A stretch of 64,000 bases of DNA from Meconema thalassinum (lineage: Eukaryota; Arthropoda; Insecta; Orthoptera; Tettigoniidae). Of this stretch, positions 10,128 to 21,477 are shown piece after piece. The position numbers and the translations under genes were made by a program. Within the stretch, counting starts at the first letter, position 1; every line of letters starts with the position of its first letter. The notes beneath the pieces are model-generated. The model made no database searches. It saw only the letters and a program-made list of their open reading frames with translations, and was not told the origin of the DNA. The stretch spans positions 286,852,526 through 286,916,525 of the forward strand of contig OX336388.2 of the NCBI GenBank assembly GCA_946902985.2. Reading direction: 5' to 3'.

Positions 10128-11607
10128 ATTTTATGAAAAAATAGGCTTATGAGATCATCTTTTGTCCGTGTGTCTGTGTGTCCGCGCGCGCGCTTGTGTG
10201 TGTGATGGTGTGTGTGTGTTGTGTGTCCCTAATAAATTCTAAACGGCTGGAGCGATTTCAATGAAACTCGGTAAGATCTTAGCACCATTCAGGCCGACCC
10301 CGACCGTGTCCTTCAAATTTTATTGTGTCTCACCAATCCAACATGGCGGCTATGCGAAATATTTCACCAGCATTCAGTACCACCGAAACTATTACCGATA
10401 TCGCCCTGAAATTGTGTACGGTGTTAAAGGGCTCTACTAGGAGTTCACCTATGAGACTTTCAAAAATCTGGTGACTACAAAACCAACATGGCGGCCAAGC
10501 GAAGTTGAGACTTTAAATAGACTTTTCACGCGATTCAACCATCCAACTTGCTACAGCAAATGTTTATACACACTGTATTGCACTTGAGTCTAATTTAGTT
10601 AAATTGTTTACATAACCTTAAAATGGCGGCTGTGCGAAATATTTCAGACATTCTATATCTCCGAAACAATTACAGATATCACCCTGAAATTTTGTACGGT
10701 GATAAAGGGTACTGATACAAGTTTACCTATGTAACTTTCATAAATCTGTAAAGTACAAAACGAACATGGCGGCGATGCGAAATTGAAATATTTTAATAGA
10801 CTTTTCTCGTGATTTAACTCTCTGAGCGCAGTGAAATGTGGTACAGTAAATGATTGTACATATTGTAATGCACTGGCATCTAATTTACTTCAATTGTTTA
10901 CATAACCTCAAGATGGCGGCTGTGCGAAATTTCAAAATTAAGTTTTTATTTCTTGTGTCGTAATCATGCGATCGAAGTGAAATTTCGAATAATGAAGCTA
11001 CGCAATAATTATCCTTTAATGGTAGATAATTCTAAGCCTATACATATAACAATCAAAAATGGCGAGCATCCGAAATATTTTGACGGTTCTCAATATCTAC
11101 GAATCTTTTACAGCAATCAAACTGACATTTTTTATGTTCATAGAGGCTATGAACATACGTTCGCCTATAGGACCTGGTGAGCACAAATCCAACATGGCGG
11201 CGATGCGAAGTATAAATATTTAAATGGACGTTTCTCGTGATTTACCCATCCGAGTGCAGTGAAACTTTGCACGATAAATGCTTATACAAATGTTAATCCA
11301 CTGGCGTCTAATTTATTTCAAGTGTTTTTATAACCATAAGATGGCAGCTGTGCGAAATTTTAAAATCTCGTTTTTACATCTTGTGTCCTAATCATGCGAT
11401 TGAAGTCTGAATACCACACGTACACAATAATCTTCATGTAATAGTACATAAATCCAACCTGGCGACCATCTGAAATATTTAGACGGTTCTCAATATCTAC
11501 GAATCTATCACAACCTTCAAACTGAAATTTTGTATGTTGATAGAGGCAATTAACATGAGTAGGATATATGATAATAGGCTGTATAGTTCTTCACAGAACT
11601 TCTTGTT
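10128..11607 (+). mobile_element. G3 element, copy a (HINE-like)
   Basis: The element begins GCCTATTTTCATTTTATG, followed by a GT/GTCT microsatellite with a CG-rich core (10170-10230) and the block CTAAACGGCTGGAGCGATTT. The interior is a series of related modules of about 290 bp, each starting with ATGGCGGC followed by a GCGAA-type motif (near 10345, 10490, 10625, 10765, 10915 and 11195). It ends with AATAGGCTGTAT, the hairpin AGTTC-TTCACA-GAACT and CTTGTT. The conserved ends match copies at 12234 and 47456. No protein is encoded. Confidence 0.75.
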
Positions 11608-11609
11608 AT

Positions 11610-12080
11610 TGGCTTCTTTCGGGTTGGGGGGGGGGAGCCCTCTCAGCACCCCCTTTATGTACGCCCCTGTTTCCAGCTCGTTACAAGCCCAGACCATCTC
11701 ATGAAGCATTTTGTAACCTATTGCGTAGTGTCCGCTTTCTCGAACACATTCACCCACGTCAGCATCTTCACTTCAGTTACGTGAAGTCCTGTTTGTTCAT
11801 GTTTCTTTTTGGCCGTCAAACATTCCGCACCATACAGTATTATCATTGCGGGTCTCACGATCGATTTACATTACACCTTGTCTTTTGTCTTGAACGATCC
11901 TCCAGGGTGACTGAACATTCTAGAGAGAGCTCCCCCAACTATCCATGCAGCATTGACACGGTGCATTACGTCAGAATGTATGTTGCCATCTGGGAGTGGG
12001 TTTCCTTCGATGTTAATTGCACTAATGGTATGGGCATCACTGATTCAGAATACCTCAATAGAATGTTGATTATGTCCTAT
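11610..12080 (-). pseudogene. LINE-B reverse-transcriptase C-terminal region
   Basis: Read on the minus strand, 11718-11840 gives L-Y-G-A-E-C-L-T-A-K-K-K-H-E-Q then L-H-V-T-E-V-K-M-L-T-W. This matches the conserved Y-G-x-E-C-W / R-x-L-x-x-x-E-M-R-M-L-R-W block of RTE/endonuclease-type LINEs. Upstream (to about 12080) other frames hold the thumb region, with several stops and shifts. The fragment lies exactly between two G3 elements. A poly-G tract is at 11626-11636. Confidence 0.7.
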
Positions 12081-12233
12081 TTGTAAAAGAAATGCTAAGT
12101 CTAGATCTAGTAACAAAATGGCTTAATTGGCAACAATGGAACATGGTAGATCCACTCTTCAATAATCAATATGCGAAGTTCTCCCTCGAATGAAATGTTT
12201 TAACCCCAGCATACCTACTCGCAGTACATATTC

Positions 12234-12885
12234 AGCCTATTTTCGTTTATGAAACAAGTAGTTCCCTGAAGAACTATACAACCTATTTTTATGTATCCTA
12301 CTTATGTTAATTGCCTCTACCAACATACAAAATTAAAAATAGGCTAAAAGATAGCCTTATGTGTCCCCATAATAACTTCTAAACGAATGGAGCGATTTCA
12401 ATGAAACTCACTAAGGCCATAGTACTGTTTCGGCCGACCCCGTCCGTGCCCTTCAAATCTTATAACGTCTCACCAATCCAAAATGGCGGCTGTGCGAAAT
12501 ATATCACCGGCATTCTATATCTCCAAAACTATTATTCATATCACCCTGAAATGTTGTACGATGATAAAGGGCACTACTAGACATTCACCTGTGTGACTTT
12601 CGAATACCTGTTAACTACAAAACGAACATGGTGGCCAAGCGAAGTTGAAACATCCAAATAGACTTTTCTCGCGATTGAACCATCCGAACTCAGTGAAACT
12701 TGGTACAGAAAATGACTATACGAATTGCTATGCTCTGACATCCAATATATAGTTCAATTGTTTACATAACCTCAAAATTGCGAGTGTGCAAAATTTTAAA
12801 ATTAATTTTCTATTTCTTGTATTCTAATCATGCGATCAAATTCAACGTTTGAATAATCAACGTACACAATAATCCTCATCTTATT
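12234..12885 (+). mobile_element. G3 element, copy b, truncated and split
   Basis: A G3 5' end (AGCCTATTTTCGTTTATGAA) is interrupted by a minute G3-type copy at 12254-12350. It then resumes with the block CTTCTAAACGAATGGAGCGATTT and the ATGGCGGC module (about 12484). The 3' hairpin is absent. Homology stops near 12885, where SINE sequence begins. Confidence 0.65.
12254..12350 (-). mobile_element. Minimal G3-type element (about 97 bp)
   Basis: On the minus strand it carries only a 5' AGCCTATTTTT end and the 3' AATAGG-type block with the AGTTC-loop-GAACT hairpin and CTTGTT. Nearly all interior and the microsatellite are deleted. It shows how little sequence may be needed in cis. Confidence 0.55.
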
Positions 12886-13290
12886 TATTTATCGTATGTC
12901 TTTTAGTGCCGGGAGCGTCCGAGGATATGTTCGGCTCGCCAGAGTCTGTAGCTGCTTCCAGGGGACCCCTGAGGGCGAGCTACACGTCACGTTCAATTTC
13001 AAGTAGTTCCAACTTTCGCTACCAGATGTTAATGATACCTAGTGGTGAACTTTGATAGAGCGTTCCGACGAAATCTAACCTAGAAATTTAGCTCCACACA
13101 AGTTTAGTCTGTGGAAGGATTTTTACAAGCCATAAATCTATGACTTGGGACCGCCGGCTTTACTTCCCCTCCGAAGGAAGGCATACGCTCTTAAAAAAAC
13201 CGACGACTTCGGCCGGGTTTGAACCCGCTATCTTGGGCACAGCAGTTCAGCATGCTACCGACTACGCCACCGAAGCCAAACTATGTTGCT
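12886..13290 (-). mobile_element. SINE S4 tail joined to SINE S1
   Basis: 12890-12995 (TTTTAGTGCCGGGAGCGTCCGAGG) matches 17755-17825, the S4 3' part. 13000-13290 is an S1 copy on the minus strand. Its tRNA-like head near 13285 has the A-box-like TGGCGTAGTCGGTAGC and the B-box-like GGGTTCAAACCCG, and its body contains GGCATAAATCTATGACxTGGGACCGCC-like sequence shared with 53405 and 15720. Confidence 0.75.
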
Positions 13291-13753
13291 ACATTGATAT
13301 GAATGGCTGCATGTTATTGGCTGGTTAGAGTGATTCCGCTTCTGACCGATAGGTGGCTGTAGCGTAGAACTTAAATGTAATGCCAACAATAATGCTGCTC
13401 CAAGTCAAGTCCTAGAAATGAACCAACATTTTATATTTTATTAATTTTTCTGGAAATAGAACGTTTCCCCTGAAAACTGTATAAATCATTGTACTGGCAC
13501 CTTGTTTCCTTGAGAAAGTATGGTCAGTTTCAACCCACTTACAAAGAGTGTTGATAGTGAAGTCATAACACTGTATAGGCCACTGCAACCTGGAATCTGA
13601 ATCAGAGTCCAAAATCTCATCCATTCTATAATGAGAATACGATCGTCATTTTTAAGTTTTTTAATAACAAAATTATTAGGTATTTTCAGGCGCTCAATGC
13701 CTTAATGTTTACCAGAAATAATTACCACACTCAGTAAATTTTCTGACGGTTTT
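13291..13753. other. No gene recognised
   Basis: A 70-codon minus-strand frame at 13412-13624 begins M-D-E-I-L-D-S-D-S-D-S. That is reminiscent of acidic starts of some transposases, but nothing further supports it. Confidence 0.35.
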
Positions 13754-13965
13754 TGACGTGTGACATCTTTTCACTCGGATGCTGGATATTTTTTTGTGGG
13801 AGTGATTTTGGTAAAAGGAGGGAAATGTGTAAGAGGAAACAATGAGCGCGCACGGAGGCGGAGATTGGTACCACGACGTATTGTTGGGCAAAATACAGCC
13901 CTATGTGGAATGTATATCGCATACGGTTTACTTCATGGTTTGGAGGCCCCTTTAAAGATATTCCT
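13754..13965 (-). mobile_element. M1 element, reversed terminal fragment (copy E)
   Basis: TGACGTGTGACATCT at 13754 is the M1 terminus with two changes. It is followed on this strand by the complement of the M1 right arm (ACTCGG..GGATATTTTTTTGTGGGAG). Homology continues through the GAGCGCGC block to about 13960, where the rest is missing. Confidence 0.65.
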
Positions 13966-14152
13966 ACAATAAATCATTGGAACCACGACGTACCTCGCGC
14001 ATGAGCACCGGTCAGCATTTGGCATTGGAGTTTTACAAGTACTTATTTCATTGACCATCAGAGTTCACTGTTAACAAGGCATTTGCGCTCCCGGAAGACA
14101 CAAGTCTCCCGGACGAGACTTGCATCATCATGTTACACATCATAAATGTTTT
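13966..14152. other. Spacer, no gene recognised
   Basis: A short piece, ATGTTACACATCA near 14130-14143, resembles the M1 terminus. Otherwise nothing can be assigned. Confidence 0.4.
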
Positions 14153-14809
14153 AGCCTACTTTTCGCATTTTGCAAAAATAAGGAAAATGTAGACTTACGA
14201 GATCGATCCGGGAAAATATGTGTCTGTCTGTCTGTATGTGTGTGTCACCCCTATCAACTCCTAAACGGCTGCAGCAATCGAATCAAAATTTGGTATGAGT
14301 AAAGATCTATACCTGAATATCTCAATCCCATATTTAAAAATTATGTCAGTGCTACCAACTGCTGAAAACCCCCAATTGTAATTTGAGCTCCATGTTGGAT
14401 ATCTTGGAAGGTATGAATGGGAGCTATTCCAAAACTGGCACACTTATAGATAATACTATTTCAGTTTAATTTCCAGGAGGCCATGCAAGGCAGTGTTGCC
14501 AAAATGATTTTAAGCCTGCTGATAGGTCCAATTTTTAAATGCATATAACTTATACACTACCAATTGGATTTCAACCAAATTTTGTATTCTGTACCTTAAG
14601 AGATGGAACTAACAATGTATTCAGTCACCAGGGCTGCCAACTGTAGTGCTCTATTAGGCTACATTATACCAGGTATATTTCGAACTAATTAGAAATTTCT
14701 ATATTACCAACTTAATTTCATCAATATTCTAGATAGGTCCATATAGATTGGCAGTAATCTTAAATTTTAAGAAAAGTAGGCTCTTTAGTTCTTCACCGAA
14801 CTTCTTGTT
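14153..14809 (+). mobile_element. G1 element, copy a (short form)
   Basis: The element begins AGCCTACTTTTCGCATTTTG, then has GTAGACTTACGAGATCGATC, a GTCT/GTGT microsatellite and CTCCTAAACGGCTGCAGCAA. It ends with AAAAGTAGGCT, the hairpin AGTTC-TTCACC-GAACT and CTTGTT. At 657 bp it keeps both ends but lacks several interior modules of the 1.4-kb copies. Confidence 0.78.
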
Positions 14810-14919
14810 ATTTTTATTTTTGGAGACTGTCTGTGTTTGGTAGAGCTATTTTTCTTGTGTATTTGATCTGTTGATCACGAGCGAAACATCTCAATCACAA
14901 TATGTAATTTACTTCAGGT

Positions 14920-15050
14920 TTTCCCTCTCCTACCATTATCCACTTGTTTGGCGTGGCCGAACCATTTCAAACGAGCCTGTGTCACTCTTTCATTCATAGA
15001 TGGGCTTCTTCCCTTATTCTTTCATTCCTTACTCTGTCCTTCCTTGTTTA
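14920..15050 (-). pseudogene. LINE-B fragment
   Basis: On the minus strand there is R-V-R-N-E-R-I-R-E-E-A-H-L and, in a shifted frame, L-K-W-F-G-H-A-K-x-V-D-N. This is the I-R-N-x-x-I-R...R-L-x-W-x-G-H block of RTE-like LINE C-termini. Only about 40 codons survive. Confidence 0.6.
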
Positions 15051-15051
15051 G

Positions 15052-15775
15052 GGGCTGCGACAACGGTGTGTGTGTAGAATCTTCTGATAACCGGTGTTAA
15101 TTGTGGTGACTGTATTAGTGTGTGTTATCTGTCTTTAATTCAAGTAGCCATGTCATAGATTTATGGCATGTTAAAGAACCTTCCACTAATTACACATGTG
15201 TGAAGCTAAATTGGATAGGTTAAGAACGTAAACAACGCTCTTAGGATTCTACGTTCGTTGCCAAGAGCCGACTGCGGTGGCGTCTAGTAGCTAAGTTCTG
15301 AACTAGGCCTAGTAGTCGTTGACGGCGGCAAAAGTAGGAACTATTTGAAAAATTCTAAGTTACAGTCTGTACTTAAATTAAAAACAGTTACACACATTAA
15401 TACAGCCACCACAATTAACACCAGTTATCAGACAGATTCTACACACACCCAAAGTACACGGGGCTACATGACCGCGTTGACGCAGCCCCTAATCTGAGGA
15501 ACCAAAGTAAGGACTGCAGACGATAATTTCAAGTAGTTCCTACTTTCGCTACCAAATGCTACCGTCCACGATACCTAGCTGTGAACATGGCTACTACTAG
15601 ATGCCACTGCAACAAGCGCCTGGTGTTAAACGTTGGAACGTAAGAGCATTAATCAAACCTAACCTACAAATTTTACTTCGCACACGTTTATTTAGTGGAA
15701 GGCTCTCTTTGATGCCATAAATCTATGACCTCCCCTCCGACGGAAGGCATACTGAGGGATTTTAACGCTCTAAAA
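15052..15775. mobile_element. Cluster of SINE S1 copies in alternating orientation
   Basis: Three S1 parts are recognisable. A minus-strand tail (15052-15130, AGGGGCTGCGACAACG) is followed by a plus-strand copy (about 15140-15492, ending CGCAGCCCCTAA). A minus-strand body (15530-15775) then lacks its tRNA head because S2 inserted there. The first tail and the plus copy's tail (15395-15492) form an imperfect inverted repeat of about 80 bp. Confidence 0.65.
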
Positions 15776-16163
15776 GCTTGCCACGGTGGGTGAGTGGATA
15801 GCGTGTCGTTCTACTAACCCTAAGATTGCAGGTTCACTTCTGACCGTGGAAAGTGATTTTTGAAAGGCGGCAAAAATACGACACGCATGTCATACGATCA
15901 TGGCATGTCAATGAACCCATTTGAATTCAATAGGCCGTGTTCATAACGGCAAAATTAATCCCGGGAGTTTCCGCCAACACAAAGTTCCTCATTTCTCTAC
16001 TAGAAAGCGCTATAGTGGTCAAGGAGCATAGATATCTAACCTCGTTGACTTTCATAGTGATTCAAGGAACAACGAAAATTCGACATGCAAGCTACCCTCT
16101 TGGTGTCATATTACAAAGCTTGCACCCGGCACCGAGGCCATACGATATAATAATAATAATAAT
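15776..16163 (+). mobile_element. SINE S2 copy 1
   Basis: The tRNA-like head GCTTGCCACGGTGGGTGAGT carries the A box, and GGTTCACTTCTGACC is B-box-like. The body contains GGCATGTCAATGAACCCATT and there is a (TAA)n tail. The flanking 12-bp duplication AACGCTCTAAAA (15764-15775 and 16164-16175) proves insertion into the S1 head. The copy at 49164-49542 is nearly identical in layout. Confidence 0.9.
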
Positions 16164-16255
16164 AACGCTCTAAAAATCCAATGACTTCACCCGGGTTTGT
16201 ACCCACGGCATTGAAAGTCAGCATGCTTCCAACGACGCCCCCGAAGCTGCCACAG
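16164..16255 (-). mobile_element. SINE S1 tRNA-like head, displaced by S2
   Basis: Continuation of the S1 body that stops at 15775. On the minus strand there is a GGGT-x-CAAACCCGG-like B box (here GGGTACAAACCCGGG) and a GGCG-CGTTGGAAGC A-box-like segment. It became separated by the 388-bp S2 insertion. Confidence 0.7.
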
Positions 16256-16920
16256 TGCATGAGCGACGCTCCGTTAGCAAATTGCAAACAGCGAAGCTCC
16301 GGTCCACTACAACGCTAAATATTTGCCTGTCCTTGCTCGCTCTGGTTAGATCTAATGAAAAAGTTAACGATTAGGAATGGCTTTGGGCCTCTGTAAATAT
16401 TTCTGCCTCTAACCGGGATAAAATGTACTAGCAGGGAAGTTATTTACAAGAGTTTTGTAAAATATGATCAGTACGCCCAAATCTGGGCCGGTTAATTGTT
16501 TAATTACCCAGTGAATTGTGGTAATTGTCGCACAGTATATAATCCCACTTCACCGACACGCGTTTCACAATTGGGGATTTGTCAAGGATCGATTCCAATT
16601 GGCGCCGTTAATGGCACGAGTAATGTTGAGAACACTGAATGAAAAAGGTTAATTAACGGCATCGCCAACTCTAATGACCGGGAAATAAAACTACAGTAAT
16701 AGATTAAAATTTACAGCGCGGTTTTACGAGCCTTTTGAAACACCGATATTACTTCCACACCAACGTGAAATTAATGTTCCATACTAGCTCTTAACATGTG
16801 TGTTGATATTATTAATATTGTTTGATGCAGCGCTCCATACTCTCTGTCCTGAGCTAATCGTTTCATCTCAACATAGCTACCACACCTTCCATCCGAGGTA
16901 GTTTACCATATTCTAACCTT
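16256..16920. other. No gene recognised
   Basis: AT-rich sequence with no repeat ends or reading frame of note. GGCACGAGTAATG at about 16613 is not supported as coding. Confidence 0.45.
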
Positions 16921-16924
16921 GGTC

Positions 16925-17180
16925 TAGCGGGTGAGATAACCATGGTCGTTACGGCGTGGCTGCAGCCAGTCGCTCACATCCGGGAGGCGAGGAGGTTCGA
17001 ATCTCCCCGCCGGCAACCTTGAAGATGGTCTTCTGTGGTTTCCCATCCTCCTTTCAGGCAAATGCCGGGGTTGTTCCCTAACTATAGGCCACAGCCGCTA
17101 CCTTCCAACTCCTCGTCCTTACATTCCAACCTTCCTCGCCAACGGTACTTGTAGCTCACCCATTGGGTGTCCGTCTCGAA
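16925..17180 (+). mobile_element. SINE S4 copy 1
   Basis: A tRNA-like head with B-box-like GAGGTTCGAATCTCC (about 16990), followed by TCTTCTGTGGTTTCCCATCC and GCAAATGCCGGGGTTGTTCC. It ends with GTAGCTCACCCATTGGGTGT. The body is shared with S3 copies (40.5, 49.6 and 59.3 kb). An inverted copy lies at 17755-18010. Confidence 0.75.
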
Positions 17181-17754
17181 ACAGCTACAAAACTGGCGAG
17201 CCGAACATGTTATTGTAGATATTCTTTCTTTGGTCATCATAATCATAATCACCATTTTCACTTCTCACATTTACTACAAAAAACCAAGCTATGATGTTTA
17301 CGCACAAAACTCTTGCATTCTGGACACACCACAGTGGTCTTGGCGAACTTTGATCGTGGCCGGGTGGAGCACTCAGTGCCCTGGAGACACTGTTTTGGGT
17401 ATAAATAGCTGTCACTGCTAAGAAGTATACACATAGACTGAAATACAGACTGAAGTAAAAGTCACAGGAGGTGGCCGCTTTTCAGGCGTACCAATATAAT
17501 GTAATCGGTGAACGAAAATTCTCTGAGGGCACTAAGTGCCCCACTGTACTGTTCCAGGGTTAACGGCACGAACACACAATTAAAGCGACGTGATAGAAGT
17601 TACCGATCGCACACTTCAACAGTAAAACCGATCCATGGCTCGCTCCAACACTGAAGGGGGAGTCTCGCTGCGAGCAGAGTGCAGGACATTTACCAAGCGA
17701 GGAACGTGATCTCTTTTAAAATACACAGAGGAGTAAAGAGTGTGTTTTTTTTAG
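17181..17754. other. Unassigned spacer with TATA-like motif
   Basis: Sequence between two inverted S4 copies. GGGTATAAATAG at 17398-17409 is a good TATA-box match, preceded by a GC-richer segment, but no start site or downstream gene can be shown. Two antisense open frames of about 80 codons overlap here and have no resemblance to known families. Confidence 0.3.
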
Positions 17755-18010
17755 CGTATGGCTTTTAGTGCCGGGAGTGCCCGAGGACATGTTCGGCTCG
17801 CCAGTTTCTTAGCTGCTTCGAGATGGACACCCAATGGGTGAGCTACAAGTACCGTTGGGGAGGAAAGTTGGAATGGAAGGTCGAGGAGTTGGAACTTAGC
17901 AGCTGTGGCATATAGTTAGGGACCAACCCCGACATTTGCCTGGAAGGAAGATGTGAAACCACAGAAGACCATCTTCAAGGTTGCCGGCGGGGGGATTCGA
18001 ACCTCCTCGC
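17755..18010 (-). mobile_element. SINE S4 copy 2
   Basis: The reverse complement of the 16925 copy: head with GGTTCGAATCCCCC at the right (about 17995) and tail GGCGAGCCGAACATG at the left. A C-rich homopolymer (18042-18058) follows the head. Confidence 0.75.
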
Positions 18011-18407
18011 CTCCTGGGAAGGGGGTTAAAATCCTGAACACCCCCCCCCCCCCCTCCCCCCTCCAACCCTCGAGTTGTGTGGCTACTGTATTTGGTCTGT
18101 GAGCAGTTAACTGATAACAGGTCCCACATAACTTAATTAAGAACTTTAGTATGCTAAACATTTGTTTCTCTTATTTAAGGGCAGTTATCTCTAACGAATG
18201 TTATCTCTTGGTACTTGATAGTCACGTCGTAGCACAGCGGGCAACCCACAGCAATTACTGTTTCTGTCCTAGGTCTTAGGATAACCCGGACCAGTTAAAT
18301 ACTCCTGGAATCTTAGTAGACTAGGAATTTTAAATATTCTTCTTTTTTTTAGAACGGGTCGAGAATTCCAGGGGTTTCAGAATACCCAAAATATTCAAAC
18401 TGTTTAC
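18011..18407. other. Spacer, no gene recognised
   Basis: Poly-C at 18042-18058, otherwise ordinary AT-rich sequence. Confidence 0.45.
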
Positions 18408-19495
18408 AACAAGTTCCGTGACGAACTAAAGAACCTACTTTTCTTAAAATTTATCATGCCAATGATTAATCTATATGGAAATCTAGAATAATGACAAAAT
18501 TAAGTTGGTAATATCGCAATTTCTAATTAGTTCGAAATATACCTGGCATAATGTAGCCTAATAGAGCACTACAGATGGCAGGCCCTGGTGACTGAATATA
18601 TTCTTAGCCCCTTCTCTTAAGGTACAGAATACAAGATTTGGTTGAAGTCCAATGGATAGCAAGGACGTTAGATGCAGTTAGACACTGAATCCACCAGCGC
18701 ACGTAATATCATTTTGGCAACAATGTCATGCATGTGTTGGTCGGATATAATCAGAAATATTATGATCTATTGTGCTAATTTTGGATGAAATCAATTTGTT
18801 AGTATAGAAGTTACATTTATTTTAAAATTGGACCTATCAGCAGGCTTAGAATCACGTTGGCAGCACTGAGGTATATTACTTACTCCAAATTAATCTAGAA
18901 TGTACGTCAGGATTAGAGCTGTTGGCTTTCATACTTTCTGATATATTGATATTAGGGTAAAAATAGAGACAGTATTTATTAACAGTTGGCAGCCCTGGCT
19001 GCTCTTAAGAATACGCATAGTCATATATATGTTATGGTACATATCGCACATACGAAATTTGGTTGAAATCCAATTGATAGTGTAGATGTTATATGCATTT
19101 AAAATGGACTTATCATCAGGCTTAGAATCATTTTGGCAACACTGCCATGCATGGTCTCCTGGAAATTAAACTAAAATATTATTATCTATATGTGTGCCAA
19201 TTTTGGAATAGCTCCCATGCATACCTTCCAAGAAATTCAACATGGAGCTCAAATTTCAATTGCGATTTTTTACCAGTTGGGAGCACTGACATCATTTTCA
19301 AATATGGCCTTGAGATATTCCGGTATAGATCTTTACTCCTACCAAATTTGGTTTCGATTACTGCTGCCGTTTAGGAGTTGATAGAGGGGAGGGTGGACAC
19401 ACAGACAGACAGAAGAACAGACGGACACACATTTGCCCGGATCGATCTCATACGTCTACTTTTTCCTCATTTTTTCAAAATGTGAAAAGTAGGCC
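18408..19495 (-). mobile_element. G1 element, copy b
   Basis: On the minus strand it runs from GCCTACTTTTCACATTTTG through the GTCT microsatellite and repeated CCAACTG...TTGGTTGAAATCC modules. It ends with AAAAGTAGG, the hairpin AGTTC-GTCACG-GAACT and TTGTT at 18408. The interior holds four or five related modules of about 250 bp, each with a CAGTTGGCAGCCCTGG-like motif. Confidence 0.78.
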
Positions 19496-19628
19496 AAAAA
19501 TAGTTTTGTGCTATATTAAGTTACGGATCTTTAGATTTTCAACGGTACCACTTTCCCTGAGGCTACTTCCCCAACACGATATATATAAAATACTTTTAAG
19601 AAAGAGGCTGCGTTAGAATCAAGTACAG

Positions 19629-21019
19629 AACAAGAAGTTCCGTGAAGAACTATACAGCCTACTTTTCATGCCAATGATAATTCTACAGTATATGAACCTA
19701 TCTAGAATAATGACAAAATTAAGTTGGTAATACCGAAATAACTAATTAGATCAAAATATACCTGGTAAAATATAGCCTAATAGAGCACTACAGTTGGCAG
19801 CCCTGGTGACTGAATATATTCTTAGTTCCATCTCTTAGGGTACAGAATACAAAATTTGGTTGAAGTCCAATGGACGTTACATGCAGTTAGACACTGGATC
19901 TATCAGCACGCGTAAAAGCATGTTGCCAACAATACCATGCGTGTGCTGGTCAGAAATAATCTGAAATATTATGATATCTTGTTGTGCCAATTTTGGATGA
20001 AATCCATTTGTTAGTATAAAAGTTACATGTATTTTAAAATTGGACATATCAGCAGGCATAGAATCATGTTGGCAGCACTGCCTTGTATTAATTACTCCAA
20101 ATTAATCTAGAATGTCAGGTGCTATACGTGTGCAAAGTATAGAGCTGTTGGCTTGCATACTTTCTGGTATATTGATATTAGGGTAAAAATATATATATAC
20201 AGCATTTATTAACAGTTGGCAGCCCTGATTGCTCTTAACAATACTTATAGTCATATCTGTTATGGTACACATAGCACATACGAAATTTGGTTGAAATCCA
20301 ACTGATAGTATAGTTACATGTATTTAAAAATTGGTACTATCAGCAGGCTTATAATTACGTTGGTAGAACTGACGTATATAAGTTACTCCAAATTAATCTA
20401 AAATGTCAGAATATACTTGTGAATAGATTAAAGCTGTTGGCTTGCATACTTTCTGATATATTGGTATTTGGATAAAGAAAATAGAGAGAGAGCAATTATT
20501 AACAGTTGGCAGCCCTGTTGGCTCTTAAGAATACGCTCAGTCATATATGTTTATGTACAGATATTACATACAAAATTTGGTTGAAATCCAATGAATAGTG
20601 TAGAAGTTATATGCATTTAAACATTGGAGCTATCAGAAGGCTTAAAAATATGTTGGCAACACTGTCATTGTTGGCCTCCTGGAAATTAAACTGAAATAGT
20701 ATTATCTGCATGTGTGCCAACTTTGGAATAGCTCCCATGTATACCTTGCAATATATCCAACATGGAGCTCAAATTTCTAGTGCGTTTTTTCAGCAGTTGG
20801 TAGCACTGACATCATTTTGAAATATGGACGTGATATATTCCGGTGCACATCTTTACTCATACTAAATTTGGTTTTGATCGCTGCAGCCGTTTAGGAGTTG
20901 ATAGGGGGGGGGGGGACACACACACACAGCCAGACAGACAGACAGACAGACACACATTTTCCCGTATCGATCTCATAATTCTACTTATTCCTCCTTTTTC
21001 AAAATGTGAAAAGTAGGCT
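19629..21019 (-). mobile_element. G1 element, copy c
   Basis: Same ends and order as copy b, 134 bp further right and in the same orientation. The hairpin is AGTTC-TTCACG-GAACT at 19636-19651. The microsatellite near 20905-20955 includes a poly-G run and GACA repeats. The interior modules have the same TTGGCAGCCCTG motif. Confidence 0.78.
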
Positions 21020-21477
21020 AAAATAATAAACTTACTTTTATTGTCTAGTAATTATAAAAATTCTTAAATAAATTAAAATTACAGCTCAATATTCAAAATT
21101 TCCTTACTTTTATATCACATTTCATCTTTACATTATGAAGCAATAAATAAATGAAATAACTAATTAAACTTCACAAATAAATGTTATAAAGTTCCCCCAA
21201 ATTTTATTACAAACTTAAATAATTAAAGTATATTTTCCCTTGAATGTTTTCTTTCAACTTTAATAAAAACAAATAAAATCATGGGACGAGAATATCCTAT
21301 AAAGATATACATTCTACAAAATCCCGCCCTCAATAACCCACTAAAATACCCATAATATATTCAATCTTATAAATATAAGAACCGTAACAATTTCTTATTT
21401 AAAGGTAACTATTCATTTTCATTAGTGTATTTTATAATAAATGGGTATTTTAAATGAATACTTCGACCTATTATTAA
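21020..21477. other. Strongly AT-rich spacer, no gene
   Basis: This segment between G1 and G2 copies consists mostly of A/T with short AAATAAAT-type repeats. Confidence 0.5.

Noticed and set aside
11568..12086. A 172-codon plus-strand frame
   Set aside because: The opposite strand shows clear LINE-B reverse-transcriptase motifs, so this frame is antisense to a relic.
13412..13624. piggyBac-like start (acidic D-S-D-S-D-S)
   Set aside because: Only a short acidic run supports it. No TTAA ends or catalytic motif nearby.
16925..17020. Functional tRNA gene
   Set aside because: Only A- and B-box-like motifs are visible, without a plausible full cloverleaf. The same applies to the other tRNA-like heads, which are in repeated SINE families.
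17398..17440. TATAAATAG promoter candidate
   Set aside because: A good TATA match, but no initiator at the right distance and no gene downstream. Left as a note only.
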